From NCBI GenBank assembly GCA_002471845.1, contig DKQT01000042.1:86094-122428 (forward strand): a stretch of DNA of 36,335 nucleotides, in the 5' to 3' direction. The position numbers and the translations under genes are program-made. The notes under the pieces are model-generated. The model had not been told where the DNA came from. It saw only the letters and a program-made list of their open reading frames with translations, and did not search any database. This document shows positions 16,815-25,715 of this stretch, piece after piece (positions within the stretch are counted from its first letter, which is position 1; every line of letters starts with the position of its first letter). The DNA is from Fidelibacterota bacterium UBA7301. Lineage in GTDB: Bacteria > Fidelibacterota > Marinisomatia > Marinisomatales > TCS55.

Positions 16815-19271
16815 TTAAAATGCATAGCGGATTTCAGCAACAGCTAACCGGCGTGTAGCTGGAGAGCCCACCATTTGCCGAGCTTCAGTGTCCGTTACAT
16901 TATCCACCGTCAAGTTAACCAGGATTTTTTCCGAGACATCGTAACTAATACCCAAGTCAATGAGAGTATAACCGCCCAAAGGACCTTCATCCATAAAGTA
17001 TGGATTACCGGTGATGCTGATTCCTTTTCCTTCAGCTGTGGCACGATGGCTGCCGGAAATAAAATCAAATTCATCCACATGTCTTGTAGAAACTGAAATG
17101 GCCAAACCTTGTAATCCGAGGTCTTTCATATCCACGCCAGCTGCCCATTTGGTTTCGGGTGCATTGATATGCAGTGAAGCATATTTCGCAGCCGTAGCTT
17201 CGTCTTCCTTTTTATTTTTCAAATCAGAATAATCCGCTTTTGAATAATTCAGGAATACACCGATATTGTTGTTAAGAGCATATTTAACACCAAGGTCAAA
17301 ACCTGAGATTTTTACTTCTCCAAAGTTTTTGTAGGTCATAATATACTCAGGATCCAATGCCACATCGCCAATATGCGTAATGATGAGCGGCGTTCCTGGT
17401 GTTCCGGCTAATCCCAATCCGAGAGGATCAGCAATGAATTGTAACGGGCTGATGAAATCCTTGTAGTTGCTTTGGAAATAATTCACGTCCAAGTACATTC
17501 CTTTTACAGGAGTGCCCTTAAATCCGAATTCCAGTGTTTCGTTGGTTTCAACTTTCAAAGGATCAATCGTGGAACCGTCTGCATAGGTAAATCCACGACC
17601 GCCGCCCCGAAGGATTAAGCCGTAGGGACCGACAACTCCATAGGGTAGATACAGCATCTGCTGTAAAATTGCTGGCGCTTGGAACGCTCTATTCCACGTA
17701 ACACGAATATTTCCGAAACCAAGACCTTTCCAAACCAACCCAACTCGAGGACTGGTATTCTTTCCGTAGTTATCGTGGTTATCGAAACGCAAAGCGGCCG
17801 TCAACGATAATGATGCAGGTAAGTCCGCTTGTGCCTGCCCATAAAAACCTGTTTGGGCAAGTACAATGGCCTCTCCCGCTTCTACGCCGGTAACGGGGTC
17901 TTTACCTTTATCGTCCAAGTAGGTTCTGCCTGATATTGGTTCAAATTTCATGTAGTCGAACCCGGTAATTAAATGCATAAAACCTAACTTAATGTTCCCT
18001 TGGGCTTCAGCTCCTATGAGTCCGGAATCATCAACATATTTGGTTGTTTCGATGGCATTTTCTCTAGTCATCCCACCCAATTCCAACATAGATCGGTTTG
18101 GAACTGAATGAGTGGTACCTGCTTCATTGGTTGTATTATAAAACCGAGCAAATACATTAGGATGACTAACTTGTACCCATGTATTATTCACAGTCCAACC
18201 TTGCAGAACATTGGCACCTAAATTGGTTGTTCCCCAACCGGTTTGTTTACCCTGACCAAATCCTGCGGAAATTTCCATGTCGTTGTTAATTGCATAATAT
18301 ATTCCTACGTTCAGTCGTTGGTCTTCGATTTTACTATCTTCTTCATGACCCACTACGATGGTTTCGCCTGCATCCAGAGTACTATTTCCATTCAAATCAC
18401 CCCAGTATTCTTTGTTTGTTGTCCAATCGGTTCCTGCAATATGTTCGAAATTCACCTTATAAGCAAGAGCACCGGCAATGCCTGCATATCGAACCCGTTG
18501 GGTCAAAATACCATTTTGACCGGCTCCGAGAACCACTGACCCGCCGGGGTATTCTCTAGGATGTTTGGAAATTACGTTCATCATTCCATTATGAGCATTG
18601 GGTCCGTACAAAGCGGAACTGGGTCCCATGATGACCTCTACCCGCTCAATATCTTCCTTTGCCACAGGCCATAATCCGCCGGACGATAAGCCCGCTCCAG
18701 GAAGCATGGCATTCATTCCGTCGCCCATCATCATAAAGCGATAGCTGTATGCCGACATAAAGCCCCGGGCATTTACGCCTATGCCTTGAATACCGGCTTG
18801 GTAAATATCAGCGCCTTTCACTTCCTTCATCAATGCACCAACATTAAAACCGGTGCTTCGTCTGATTTTTGCTTCGTTGATGACAGCAATGGTGACCGGC
18901 GCATCCACAATTTTTTCCACTCTTCTTGATGCCGATATCACTACTTCATCACCTGGCAAAAGTGAAACAGCAAGGGCAAAGTTCGCCGTTGCAGCACCGT
19001 CGCCCACTGTAACTGATTGTGATGAAGATGCATATCCAATGAAGGAAGCCGTCACCGTATAGGAACCTGCCCCTACGCCGGAGATTGTGTATTCCCCGTT
19101 AGCGTTAGCAGATGCTCCCATGTCCGTTCCGTCCACTAACACATTGGCTTCTACCAACGGACTTCCGTTTTCATCTGTTACCGAACCGGTAATAGATCCT
19201 GTTTGTGCTGATAACCCGGCTATTAACGCCAAGGATAAACAGCAGTTTATGAATATGGATTTCTTATCCAT
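16815..19271 (-). CDS. TonB-dependent outer-membrane receptor
   Basis: This 818-residue protein has a signal peptide (residues 1-22, ending SAQ) and a carboxypeptidase-regulatory-like domain at about 25-105 (GSITGSVTDENGSPLVEANV). The TonB plug, with VEVIMGPSSALYGPNAHNGMMNVISK, spans about 120-245. A beta-barrel fills the rest and ends in the terminal aromatic residue (RYAF) needed for outer-membrane insertion. It transports a specific ligand using TonB energy. It is the last gene of the operon, 3 bases after the Na+/solute symporter. The natural reading is that the receptor brings the substrate into the periplasm and the symporter takes it across the inner membrane. A good AAGGAG site precedes the ATG. 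The ligand is unknown. Confidence 0.92.
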   Translation of the reverse strand: MDKKSIFINCCLSLALIAGLSAQTGSITGSVTDENGSPLVEANVLVDGTDMGASANANGEYTISGVGAGSYTVTASFIGYASSSQSVTVGDGAATANFALAVSLLPGDEVVISASRRVEKIVDAPVTIAVINEAKIRRSTGFNVGALMKEVKGADIYQAGIQGIGVNARGFMSAYSYRFMMMGDGMNAMLPGAGLSSGGLWPVAKEDIERVEVIMGPSSALYGPNAHNGMMNVISKHPREYPGGSVVLGAGQNGILTQRVRYAGIAGALAYKVNFEHIAGTDWTTNKEYWGDLNGNSTLDAGETIVVGHEEDSKIEDQRLNVGIYYAINNDMEISAGFGQGKQTGWGTTNLGANVLQGWTVNNTWVQVSHPNVFARFYNTTNEAGTTHSVPNRSMLELGGMTRENAIETTKYVDDSGLIGAEAQGNIKLGFMHLITGFDYMKFEPISGRTYLDDKGKDPVTGVEAGEAIVLAQTGFYGQAQADLPASLSLTAALRFDNHDNYGKNTSPRVGLVWKGLGFGNIRVTWNRAFQAPAILQQMLYLPYGVVGPYGLILRGGGRGFTYADGSTIDPLKVETNETLEFGFKGTPVKGMYLDVNYFQSNYKDFISPLQFIADPLGLGLAGTPGTPLIITHIGDVALDPEYIMTYKNFGEVKISGFDLGVKYALNNNIGVFLNYSKADYSDLKNKKEDEATAAKYASLHINAPETKWAAGVDMKDLGLQGLAISVSTRHVDEFDFISGSHRATAEGKGISITGNPYFMDEGPLGGYTLIDLGISYDVSEKILVNLTVDNVTDTEARQMVGSPATRRLAVAEIRYAF

Positions 19272-19274
19272 GTT

Positions 19275-20780
19275 TTACTCCTTTTCGTTTACTTTAAAAG
19301 TCTTATTGATGAAAAATCCCCCAATTAATACAGGAAATGTAGAGGTCAATACAGCCAGGGATGCACTTACCCCCGGATTTTTAAAAACCAATTCTGATTC
19401 AGGGAAAATACTGGTGCCAAAAACATACAGGACAAAATGTACACTTAATCCTAAAATTGATGTTCCCCAGACCAGTGGCAGGGATACATTTTTATACATT
19501 ATTCCCGATAGTAAGGGTGGAACAACCGCCACAACCAATCCATAAACACCCACTTGGCCAAAGATACCCAGTAATTTAGGCGGATTTAAACAAATCAAAA
19601 ATGCCATGACAGCAACCACCACCAAAACAATATGACTGGCCTTATGGGCAAATTGAAGTTGGCGTTTTCTATCCCAGTGGTGCCCTTTGAATTTTTGAAC
19701 CAAATTTAAAACTAAATCATTGGCAGTAATGGTTGATAGGCCTATGAGAATTCCATCCAAGGTGGACATCCCAGCGGCCAGAAGAACAACGCTTATGAAC
19801 TTAAATACCCATCCAGGGAAGGCATTTTTAATATACATGGTCATGACCAAATCCTGGCGCAAGGTCCCTGTTGCATCCAACAGTTGTTCTGGGGGGATGA
19901 CCACGCGACTGTAAAATCCAACAACAACTAAAGAGAAGAATAGAACAAGCACAATGATTCCAACGGTTAAATACTGGCGAACTTGTTTATCTGTATTTAC
20001 ATAGAGCGCCTTCGTCAAAATATGCGGCTGGCAAACCAAGGCAGCACCAATAATGAATCCCGCCAGGTAAACGGAATAAAAATCATTGAATAGATTACTA
20101 TTTGGATTGACCCACATTGTTAAAGAGGCATCCTGGTTGCGCAGTTGATCTATCAAGCTTGGATTATCAAAGAATAAGGTTAACCCAGAACCGATAACGA
20201 TAATCGCAACCAGGATCATGAGAGAGCCTTGTAGCATATTTGTAAAAACGTGGGCGTAGGTTCCGCCAGAAAATATATATCCTGTTACAAATGTGAGTAT
20301 AATTATAAGCGCCGCCACATTGTGGATACCCAAGAGGTTTTGCATGACGATTGAAAGTCCGCCAACTATTAATACGACAAATGCGAATGAAAGTAGATTT
20401 AAAAAAGCAAAGTATAGCGCGAAGCCTTTTGAATTGTATCGATTTCCAATCCAATGCGGTATGGTAAGCGCCTTATTATCAGCGCCAATTCTGCTAAACC
20501 GGAAAGATAAGATAACCAGCATTACAATAAATCCAATGGCAATCCCCGGTGCGAAATGCATAAAACCGGCTAGTCCATGAACATATACAAATCCCGGATT
20601 AATAATAAATGTAGCCGCCGAAGCCGTGCTGGCCGCCATCGTGACACCTACAACCCAGGGTGCAAGATCGCCAGCGCCAATAGCAAAACTGTCAAAGCCT
20701 TTTGTTTTTTTATACCCCATCCAGCCCAGGTAACTGGTGCCCAAAATGTAGATACTGAATAAGGTCCAAGCTAAAGACAT
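19275..20780 (-). CDS. Sodium:solute symporter (SSS family)
   Basis: This 501-residue inner-membrane protein has about 13 hydrophobic helices. Family features include FAIGAGDLAPWVVGVTMAAS, the first-helix region whose small residues coordinate Na+, and LLAAGMSTLDGILIG, the conserved SSS segment around helix 8. Length matches PanF/PutP/ActP-type carriers. It likely imports an organic anion or small metabolite with Na+. Spacing is 3 bases to both neighbours, so it belongs with the TonB receptor and the acyl-metabolism genes. The substrate cannot be read from sequence. Confidence 0.9.
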   Translation of the reverse strand: MSLAWTLFSIYILGTSYLGWMGYKKTKGFDSFAIGAGDLAPWVVGVTMAASTASAATFIINPGFVYVHGLAGFMHFAPGIAIGFIVMLVILSFRFSRIGADNKALTIPHWIGNRYNSKGFALYFAFLNLLSFAFVVLIVGGLSIVMQNLLGIHNVAALIIILTFVTGYIFSGGTYAHVFTNMLQGSLMILVAIIVIGSGLTLFFDNPSLIDQLRNQDASLTMWVNPNSNLFNDFYSVYLAGFIIGAALVCQPHILTKALYVNTDKQVRQYLTVGIIVLVLFFSLVVVGFYSRVVIPPEQLLDATGTLRQDLVMTMYIKNAFPGWVFKFISVVLLAAGMSTLDGILIGLSTITANDLVLNLVQKFKGHHWDRKRQLQFAHKASHIVLVVVAVMAFLICLNPPKLLGIFGQVGVYGLVVAVVPPLLSGIMYKNVSLPLVWGTSILGLSVHFVLYVFGTSIFPESELVFKNPGVSASLAVLTSTFPVLIGGFFINKTFKVNEKE

Positions 20781-20783
20781 TGG

Positions 20784-21824
20784 TTAAGACACCCTTCCCC
20801 ATTGTACACAGGCGGCGCCCCAGACATATCCAACTCCGGCGCCCACCATCATCATCAAATCTCCATCATTTAATTTCCCTTGACGGAGGCTTTCAATGAT
20901 GACTATCACATTATCATGTTCACCCGTATGACCATATTCGGAAAGGTAAACCGATTGGGTTTCACGCAAAAAAAGTCTGTTAAGCATATCTTTATGGGCC
21001 GAGGGTTTTACATGGATCATATTTAAAAAATCCACACTTTCCCGCGTCAATTCCCTGTTCAAATATTTCCCACTATCAACCAATGATTTATCAATACATT
21101 TGAACCAGTTATCCATGGAAACTTCTCCCAAACGGGATTTCATGGCTTCTGGCTCGAGGAGTTTAAAATAAAATTCATTATTTTTTACCGCTTCATCGGT
21201 GGGATGCTTTTTGGTCCCACTGGATGGTATTACACAATGAAGATTCATGGAACCATCCACAATTATGTGGCTGCCAAGGACATGATTCTCAGGCCAGTTT
21301 TTCTTTAACAAGATCGCCGAACCACCGGCGCCAATATTGAACATCCAACTGGTGTCATGATCTTTCAGGTTTACAAAATCGCCCACATTATATCCACCGG
21401 CAATCATGACTGTATTGATATCCGGGTCTTCCAACATGATACTCTTGGCGGTTTTCAGGGCACCAATGGATGTGCAGCAGCGCATATGCAGATCCATGGC
21501 CCAGGCATTGGTAGCACCGATTTCGTGGGCCAGGTTGATTCCGGAAGTCCACAGCAGGTATTCCCGCCACTCTTCCGTGTTGCACAGGATCACATCAATT
21601 TCTTTCGGATCAACATCGCATTTGGATAAACAATCTTGGGCCGCCCACGCACCCATTTGGTTTGGGTGCACACCGGAATCAGGCATATATTTTTTTTCAA
21701 TGCCAAGTTTTTCTTTCACCACCCACTCGGGTAATCCGGAACTATCAGCAATGTCTCCCGCCGTCATAAAAGTATCGGGTGTATACATCCCTGCGCTGAC
21801 GATTCCAACTGACGGCTGACTCAT
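20784..21824 (-). CDS. KAS III (FabH)-like protein with atypical active site
   Basis: This 346-residue thiolase-fold protein has the general KAS III layout: N-terminal GIVSAGMYTPD, a nucleophile region MDLHMRCCTSIGALKTA, and C-terminal VGAGVGYVWGAACVQW. By spacing, Cys116 (or Cys117) is the nucleophile. The rest of the Cys-His-Asn triad is not conserved. The FabH PHQAN motif reads PSAHK here, with Ser275 in place of the catalytic His. The GNT motif reads GHT, with His299 in place of Asn. It is therefore unlikely to be a normal decarboxylating FabH; acyl transfer or hydrolysis is more plausible. It overlaps the acyl-CoA synthetase by ATGA and precedes the symporter by 3 bases. Confidence 0.8.
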   Translation of the reverse strand: MSQPSVGIVSAGMYTPDTFMTAGDIADSSGLPEWVVKEKLGIEKKYMPDSGVHPNQMGAWAAQDCLSKCDVDPKEIDVILCNTEEWREYLLWTSGINLAHEIGATNAWAMDLHMRCCTSIGALKTAKSIMLEDPDINTVMIAGGYNVGDFVNLKDHDTSWMFNIGAGGSAILLKKNWPENHVLGSHIIVDGSMNLHCVIPSSGTKKHPTDEAVKNNEFYFKLLEPEAMKSRLGEVSMDNWFKCIDKSLVDSGKYLNRELTRESVDFLNMIHVKPSAHKDMLNRLFLRETQSVYLSEYGHTGEHDNVIVIIESLRQGKLNDGDLMMMVGAGVGYVWGAACVQWGRVS

Positions 21825-23332
21825 GACACTACCATTTTACGTAATTCTGTTTTTAGGATTTTTCCCGGGCCTGATAAGGGCATTTCTTCAATAAATCTAA
21901 CTTCTTGGGGCACCTTGTATTTGGCCAGGTTATTTTTCAAATAATCGATTATTTCTTTTTCTGTAGGGTTAGCCTCAATGTTTTTAACGATAAATGCACA
22001 ACCAACTTCTCCCCATTTCTCATTGGGGATTCCCACTACGGCGCACATTTCTACATCGCTGTTTTCGTAAAGAACCTTTTCAATTTCAGCTGGGAATACA
22101 TTTTCCCCACCGCTGAGGAACATATCTTTCAGGCGGTCAACAATATAGAAGTATCCTTCATCATCCACTTTAGCCATATCGCCCGTATGGAGATAATTTT
22201 CATCGTCAAATAGGGCGGCAGTGGCTTCTGGGTTTTCAAAATATCCTGTAGTTGCCATGGGCCCTCTTAAACAAAGTTCGCCGATTTCATCGGGTGATTT
22301 TGTTTCATTTGTTTCGGGGTCAACAACTTTTGCATCCACGAAAAAATTAGGCTTCCCGATTGAGCCTGCCTTCCGTTCCGAATCCTCCGCTGAAAGGATA
22401 AAATCTGCAGGGCCGAATTCCGTCAAGCCAAATCCCTGGCGAAAAACCACATTTTTTTCCTGCTGATATTTCTTCATTAAAGGGACAGGCATGGGTGCGC
22501 CGCCACTGATGCAGTATCTTAAAGATGATAAATCTGCCTCAGCCCAATTTGGACTTTGTGTCATCATCTGGAAGACGGAGGGCACCGCTGCAAACAGCGA
22601 CAGCTTTTCTTCCTGGATCACGGTTAGCAATTGATCCGGGTCTACACCCTTTGTCTGGTAAATCGTCCCGCCCATGATTTGAATGGGGGTTGCGAATACA
22701 AAAAGTCCCCCTGTATGAAACATGGGAAATACATTTAAAAAACTATCAGTTCCCTTGACATCTGCAAATTCTGTATTAAAAATATTCCAAACTACTTGCC
22801 GATGACTGATTTGCGCAGCCTTAGGCAATCCGGTGGTTCCGCCGGTGAACAGTAAACATAGAGTATCTGTTTCAATCAATGATTCACAGGTTATTGGCGC
22901 TGAACTTGATGTGGCTAATTCTTCTTCTAATTCATCTGATTGAATGAATGTAACGTGGGGTGCTTTCGTTTTTATAAATGAAACAATTTCGGATAATTCA
23001 CCCTCATCGCTGTGAATAAATACTTTTGGTTTACTAACTTGGACCTGATACAGAACCTCCTTGGGATGGAGTCGCCAGTTATAAGGTGTGGAGACACAAC
23101 CCGTTTTTCCGCAGGCATAGAATAAGTCATAATGATGAATACCATCCATAGCAAGAATACCGGCTCGATCGCCTTTTTCTAATCCAATTTTCCCCAACCA
23201 GTGCCCCGACCTGTTGGCACGGTCATTCAATTGGTTAAATGTATATTTACGGCCATTGTCTCCTAAGTCAACCAAAGCTAGATCATCCCCGGAATAAAGA
23301 GCGCGCCGACCGATATAATCTCCAACATACAT
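21821..23332 (-). CDS. Acyl-CoA synthetase (AMP-forming)
   Basis: This ANL-superfamily ligase of about 503 residues activates a carboxylic acid to its CoA thioester via an acyl-AMP. Motifs present are the P-loop LLFTGGTTGLPKAA, GFGLTEFGP, YLHTGDMAKVDDEGYFYIVDRLKDM, SGGENVFPAEIE, and the catalytic-lysine motif GPGKILKTE near the C-terminus. Length and motifs fit medium-chain or aryl acid:CoA ligases. The start is ATG 23332, behind GGTGGAAAG. A GTG at 23344 is in frame but lies inside the preceding gene. The stop overlaps the KAS III-like start. In context it probably activates an acid released by the neighbouring hydrolases or imported by the symporter. Confidence 0.9.
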   Translation of the reverse strand: MYVGDYIGRRALYSGDDLALVDLGDNGRKYTFNQLNDRANRSGHWLGKIGLEKGDRAGILAMDGIHHYDLFYACGKTGCVSTPYNWRLHPKEVLYQVQVSKPKVFIHSDEGELSEIVSFIKTKAPHVTFIQSDELEEELATSSSAPITCESLIETDTLCLLFTGGTTGLPKAAQISHRQVVWNIFNTEFADVKGTDSFLNVFPMFHTGGLFVFATPIQIMGGTIYQTKGVDPDQLLTVIQEEKLSLFAAVPSVFQMMTQSPNWAEADLSSLRYCISGGAPMPVPLMKKYQQEKNVVFRQGFGLTEFGPADFILSAEDSERKAGSIGKPNFFVDAKVVDPETNETKSPDEIGELCLRGPMATTGYFENPEATAALFDDENYLHTGDMAKVDDEGYFYIVDRLKDMFLSGGENVFPAEIEKVLYENSDVEMCAVVGIPNEKWGEVGCAFIVKNIEANPTEKEIIDYLKNNLAKYKVPQEVRFIEEMPLSGPGKILKTELRKMVVS

Positions 23333-23333
23333 T

Positions 23334-24152
23334 TTACTTTCCACCTTCTATTGGATGGGATTGTATAAAAGAGATCACATCCTGGTTAAACTGCTCCCGA
23401 TCTTCGAAAAAAAATAAATGTTTGCCTTCATAAATCTTCAAAATGGATTGATTAATTTTTTGATGGAGCATTTTCACGTCATCAAGCGGGATCATTTTAT
23501 CATCTTTCCCACCAGCAATAAATGTGGGGACACTTAATGCATCCAAAGTACCGTTTTGGATATATCCGTACCCGGCTAATATCTGACGGTAGTAGGCAAA
23601 TTCCGGCTGGGGATATTGAATCCGCCAATTCGTGATCTTATCCAGTTCTTCCCCATTATTTTGGATAAAGTCTTCTGTGAAATTCAGTTGGTAAATTTCT
23701 TCCAACCTTTCTTTGCGCGTTTTGCCTCGGAGGCGAATAATTTGACTTAGGGTATTTCCATCTGGGCCAATACTATCACTTCCGCCCGAGGATGTAGCAA
23801 TCAATGCCAGTGATGCCACCTTTTTTGGCCATCGAATTGCAAACTGTTGGGCAATGTATCCTCCCAAAGAAACACCAAGAATATGGAATTTTTCATATCC
23901 CATTTGATCGACAATGGCTGTCATGTCCTCAGCCATTTGGGGAACGGAATAAAAATGATCCGGTTTTTCGGAACGACCACTTCCACGAAGGTGGGGCATT
24001 ATTAATTCGTAGTTTTTAGATAGATCCGGAGTCATTGAATTCCACAGCCAGGATCCAGCTCCAACGCCCGGCACCATTAATAACGGCTCTCCGGAGCCAC
24101 ATTGCTCCACGTATATTTGGGCACCACTTATATTGAGCGAAAAATGTTTCAA
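23334..24152 (-). CDS. Alpha/beta hydrolase, cytoplasmic
   Basis: This 272-residue alpha/beta-fold hydrolase has no signal peptide. Nucleophile elbow GVSLGG gives Ser95, the acid is Asp217 or Asp218 in GGKDDKMIP, and the histidine is H245 in YEGKHLFFFE. RGSGRSEKP is the usual oxyanion-loop area. It shares a distinctive tail pattern (PQPE/K...Y, then LKIYEG...FFFED...FN.DV) with the lipoprotein hydrolase at 24687-25601, so the two are paralogues in different compartments. The start is TTG at 24152, 3 bases after the regulator stop. There is no earlier ATG in frame without overlap. Esterase or lactonase activity is likely, with an unknown substrate. Confidence 0.85.
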   Translation of the reverse strand: MKHFSLNISGAQIYVEQCGSGEPLLMVPGVGAGSWLWNSMTPDLSKNYELIMPHLRGSGRSEKPDHFYSVPQMAEDMTAIVDQMGYEKFHILGVSLGGYIAQQFAIRWPKKVASLALIATSSGGSDSIGPDGNTLSQIIRLRGKTRKERLEEIYQLNFTEDFIQNNGEELDKITNWRIQYPQPEFAYYRQILAGYGYIQNGTLDALSVPTFIAGGKDDKMIPLDDVKMLHQKINQSILKIYEGKHLFFFEDREQFNQDVISFIQSHPIEGGK

Positions 24153-24155
24153 AGA

Positions 24156-24677
24156 TCAACGTCCATTTAGGTACTCATCCACATCGGGAAGTTTTTCTTT
24201 TTCGCTCTCCCAACTTTTAATGAATTCTTTGTCAGCGGCGAGAAGTTTAAGAAAGTATTCCTTCATTATGATAAGTCGGGTGCAAATCAATTTTAATGAT
24301 TGCTTTTCATTACCTACCGCATTCTTATACGCTATGAGAAACTTTTCTAAATGTCTTTCAGCAATATCCAAGTTATCAAGATACAATTTAGATTGATTTA
24401 TTGATGCCCGTACAAATACATCATCGGCAATTTCAAAATGTTGTTTACGTTGACCTTTTACCCAAACACGTCTAATTATTTCAAGATCAACCAATCGGCC
24501 GCAAATTTGGGTGATAGGTGTTTTGGTGACATCCAGAGCTTCACAGATTTCATCAATGGTTAAGGCCCCATTGTTACTTAGCATTAATCCCACGACTCTT
24601 CCCATGAGATTACTATGGCCAAATTTTTTGTACCCGTTACCGAATGCTTCGATCAATGAATATTGATTATTATTCAT
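24156..24677 (-). CDS. GbsR/MarR-type winged-helix regulator
   Basis: This 173-residue protein resembles the GbsR branch of MarR regulators. Residues about 20-85 form the winged helix: GRVVGLMLSNNGALTIDEICEALDVTKTPITQICGRLVDLEIIRRVWVKGQRK, read in short segments. The wing ends in RKQHFE. A helical C-terminal part likely dimerises. The ATG at 24677 follows AAAGGAC. It lies between the two paralogous hydrolases inside the operon and probably controls it through the repeated boxes at 25625-25664. The effector may be the transported substrate or a metabolite. Confidence 0.85.
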   Translation of the reverse strand: MNNNQYSLIEAFGNGYKKFGHSNLMGRVVGLMLSNNGALTIDEICEALDVTKTPITQICGRLVDLEIIRRVWVKGQRKQHFEIADDVFVRASINQSKLYLDNLDIAERHLEKFLIAYKNAVGNEKQSLKLICTRLIIMKEYFLKLLAADKEFIKSWESEKEKLPDVDEYLNGR

Positions 24678-24686
24678 AATAGTCCT

Positions 24687-25601
24687 TTAACGTAGTAAGA
24701 ATTCTAAAACATCCTTGTTAAATGGTTCGGGATCTTCCACGAAAAACTGGTGTTCTAATCCTTCGTAAATCTTTAAAGTACTGTTTGGAATTTTTTTATG
24801 CATATTTTCGCCATTGATCACAGGAACCAATATATCTTCCCTTCCGTGGCCAATAAATGTCAATACATTAATTTTATGAAGCCGTTTAGACGCATCGAAT
24901 TTGAGTCCAATAGCCGCCTGGGCTTTATATCCATACTTTGGCTGAGGGTTTTGCAGCCGCAAATCAATGAGGTGTTCCACCCGTGCCGAATCCGCCATAA
25001 AACGATCAGAATAAGCCATGGTTAATCGATCCCGAATCACCTCCCGCGGTGCGCCCTCCGGTGCTTTGAGCAACTTCGTGAGTGTTTTCATACTCATGGG
25101 AACGTGTTCTTTTCCGCCCGCAGTTGTTGATAACAAAACAAGTTTTTCCACTCTTTCCGGATGACGAATTGCAAATTCCATGGCAGTGAATCCACCCATT
25201 GAAGCTCCCATCAGACTGGCTTTCCCGATACCAAGCGAATCCATCAGTCCCAACAAGTCATCAACCATCATATCGATCGTATAAGGTCCTACCGGTATAC
25301 TGGAATGACCGATCCCCCGATTATCATAAGCAATTGTTGTAAAGTGTTTAGATAGTGCTGAAACATTATTTTCATACAACCATGTTTCAACCCCAAGACC
25401 TTCAATTAAAATTAAAAATGGTCCACTCCCGTTTTTTTCATAATAAAGGTCTATACCATTTACCTTTACCGTTTCCCCCGGATAGAGAGATTTGTCGTAG
25501 TAGGATTCAGACTTTTCAATGGGACTAAGGTTAGGTTTTGAACCGCAACCAATAATAGCACCAAGCATAATTCCTATTAGGATTGTTAGTTTATTTTTCA
25601 T
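24687..25601 (-). CDS. Lipoprotein alpha/beta hydrolase, first gene of the operon
   Basis: This 304-residue protein has a lipoprotein signal ending AIIGC (lipidated Cys19), so it acts in the envelope. The alpha/beta hydrolase domain follows. Nucleophile elbow GASMGG gives Ser134, the acid is Asp256 in GREDILVP, and the histidine is H284 in GLEHQFFVED. DNRGIGHS is the usual region before the elbow. It is a paralogue of the cytoplasmic hydrolase two genes downstream. Its position suggests it trims an ester or lactone outside the inner membrane before uptake by the symporter. It starts at ATG 25601, downstream of a promoter-like element and three operator-like boxes. Confidence 0.87.
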   Translation of the reverse strand: MKNKLTILIGIMLGAIIGCGSKPNLSPIEKSESYYDKSLYPGETVKVNGIDLYYEKNGSGPFLILIEGLGVETWLYENNVSALSKHFTTIAYDNRGIGHSSIPVGPYTIDMMVDDLLGLMDSLGIGKASLMGASMGGFTAMEFAIRHPERVEKLVLLSTTAGGKEHVPMSMKTLTKLLKAPEGAPREVIRDRLTMAYSDRFMADSARVEHLIDLRLQNPQPKYGYKAQAAIGLKFDASKRLHKINVLTFIGHGREDILVPVINGENMHKKIPNSTLKIYEGLEHQFFVEDPEPFNKDVLEFLLR

Positions 25602-25624
25602 TTAATGTGTGTTGAGGACTAAAT

Positions 25625-25664
25625 AATAACTATAAAAACTTTTTTTACAGTTATTATAGTTATT
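25625..25664 (-). promoter_or_regulatory. Repeated ATAACTRTAA boxes, candidate operator
   Basis: On the minus strand, ATAACTATAA is followed directly by ATAACTGTAA, then by the inverted copy TTATAGTTAT. The outer pair forms an 11-base perfect dyad (25625-25635 with 25654-25664). All copies lie just downstream of the -10-like element and before the operon's first ATG. This is the arrangement expected for a repressor roadblock. The operon's own GbsR/MarR-type protein is the obvious candidate binder. Confidence 0.5.
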
Positions 25665-25667
25665 TAA

Positions 25668-25697
25668 AATATAGGTGCCATCAGATTGAAAGCGCAA
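25668..25697 (-). promoter_or_regulatory. Candidate promoter of the seven-gene operon
   Basis: Read on the minus strand, TTGCGC (25692-25697) is followed after 18 bases by TATATT (25668-25673). The hexamers resemble -35 and -10 elements at acceptable spacing. They lie about 67 bases upstream of the first ATG and immediately before the repeated boxes. This reading assumes sigma-70-like consensus. Confidence 0.45.
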
Positions 25698-25715
25698 GGA
25701 TTATTTTACAAACAA

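Noticed and set aside
16815..25601. Reading the operon as OleABCD (long-chain olefin/beta-lactone) biosynthesis
   Set aside because: A thiolase-fold protein, an alpha/beta hydrolase and an AMP ligase are present, but there is no OleD-type reductase. The KAS III-like protein lacks the His and Asn expected in OleA, and a TonB receptor and symporter point to uptake.
23334..25601. One of the alpha/beta hydrolases as the missing MenH
   Set aside because: Both lie in a separate operon beyond a strong terminator, and one is a lipoprotein. Nothing specific to MenH was seen.
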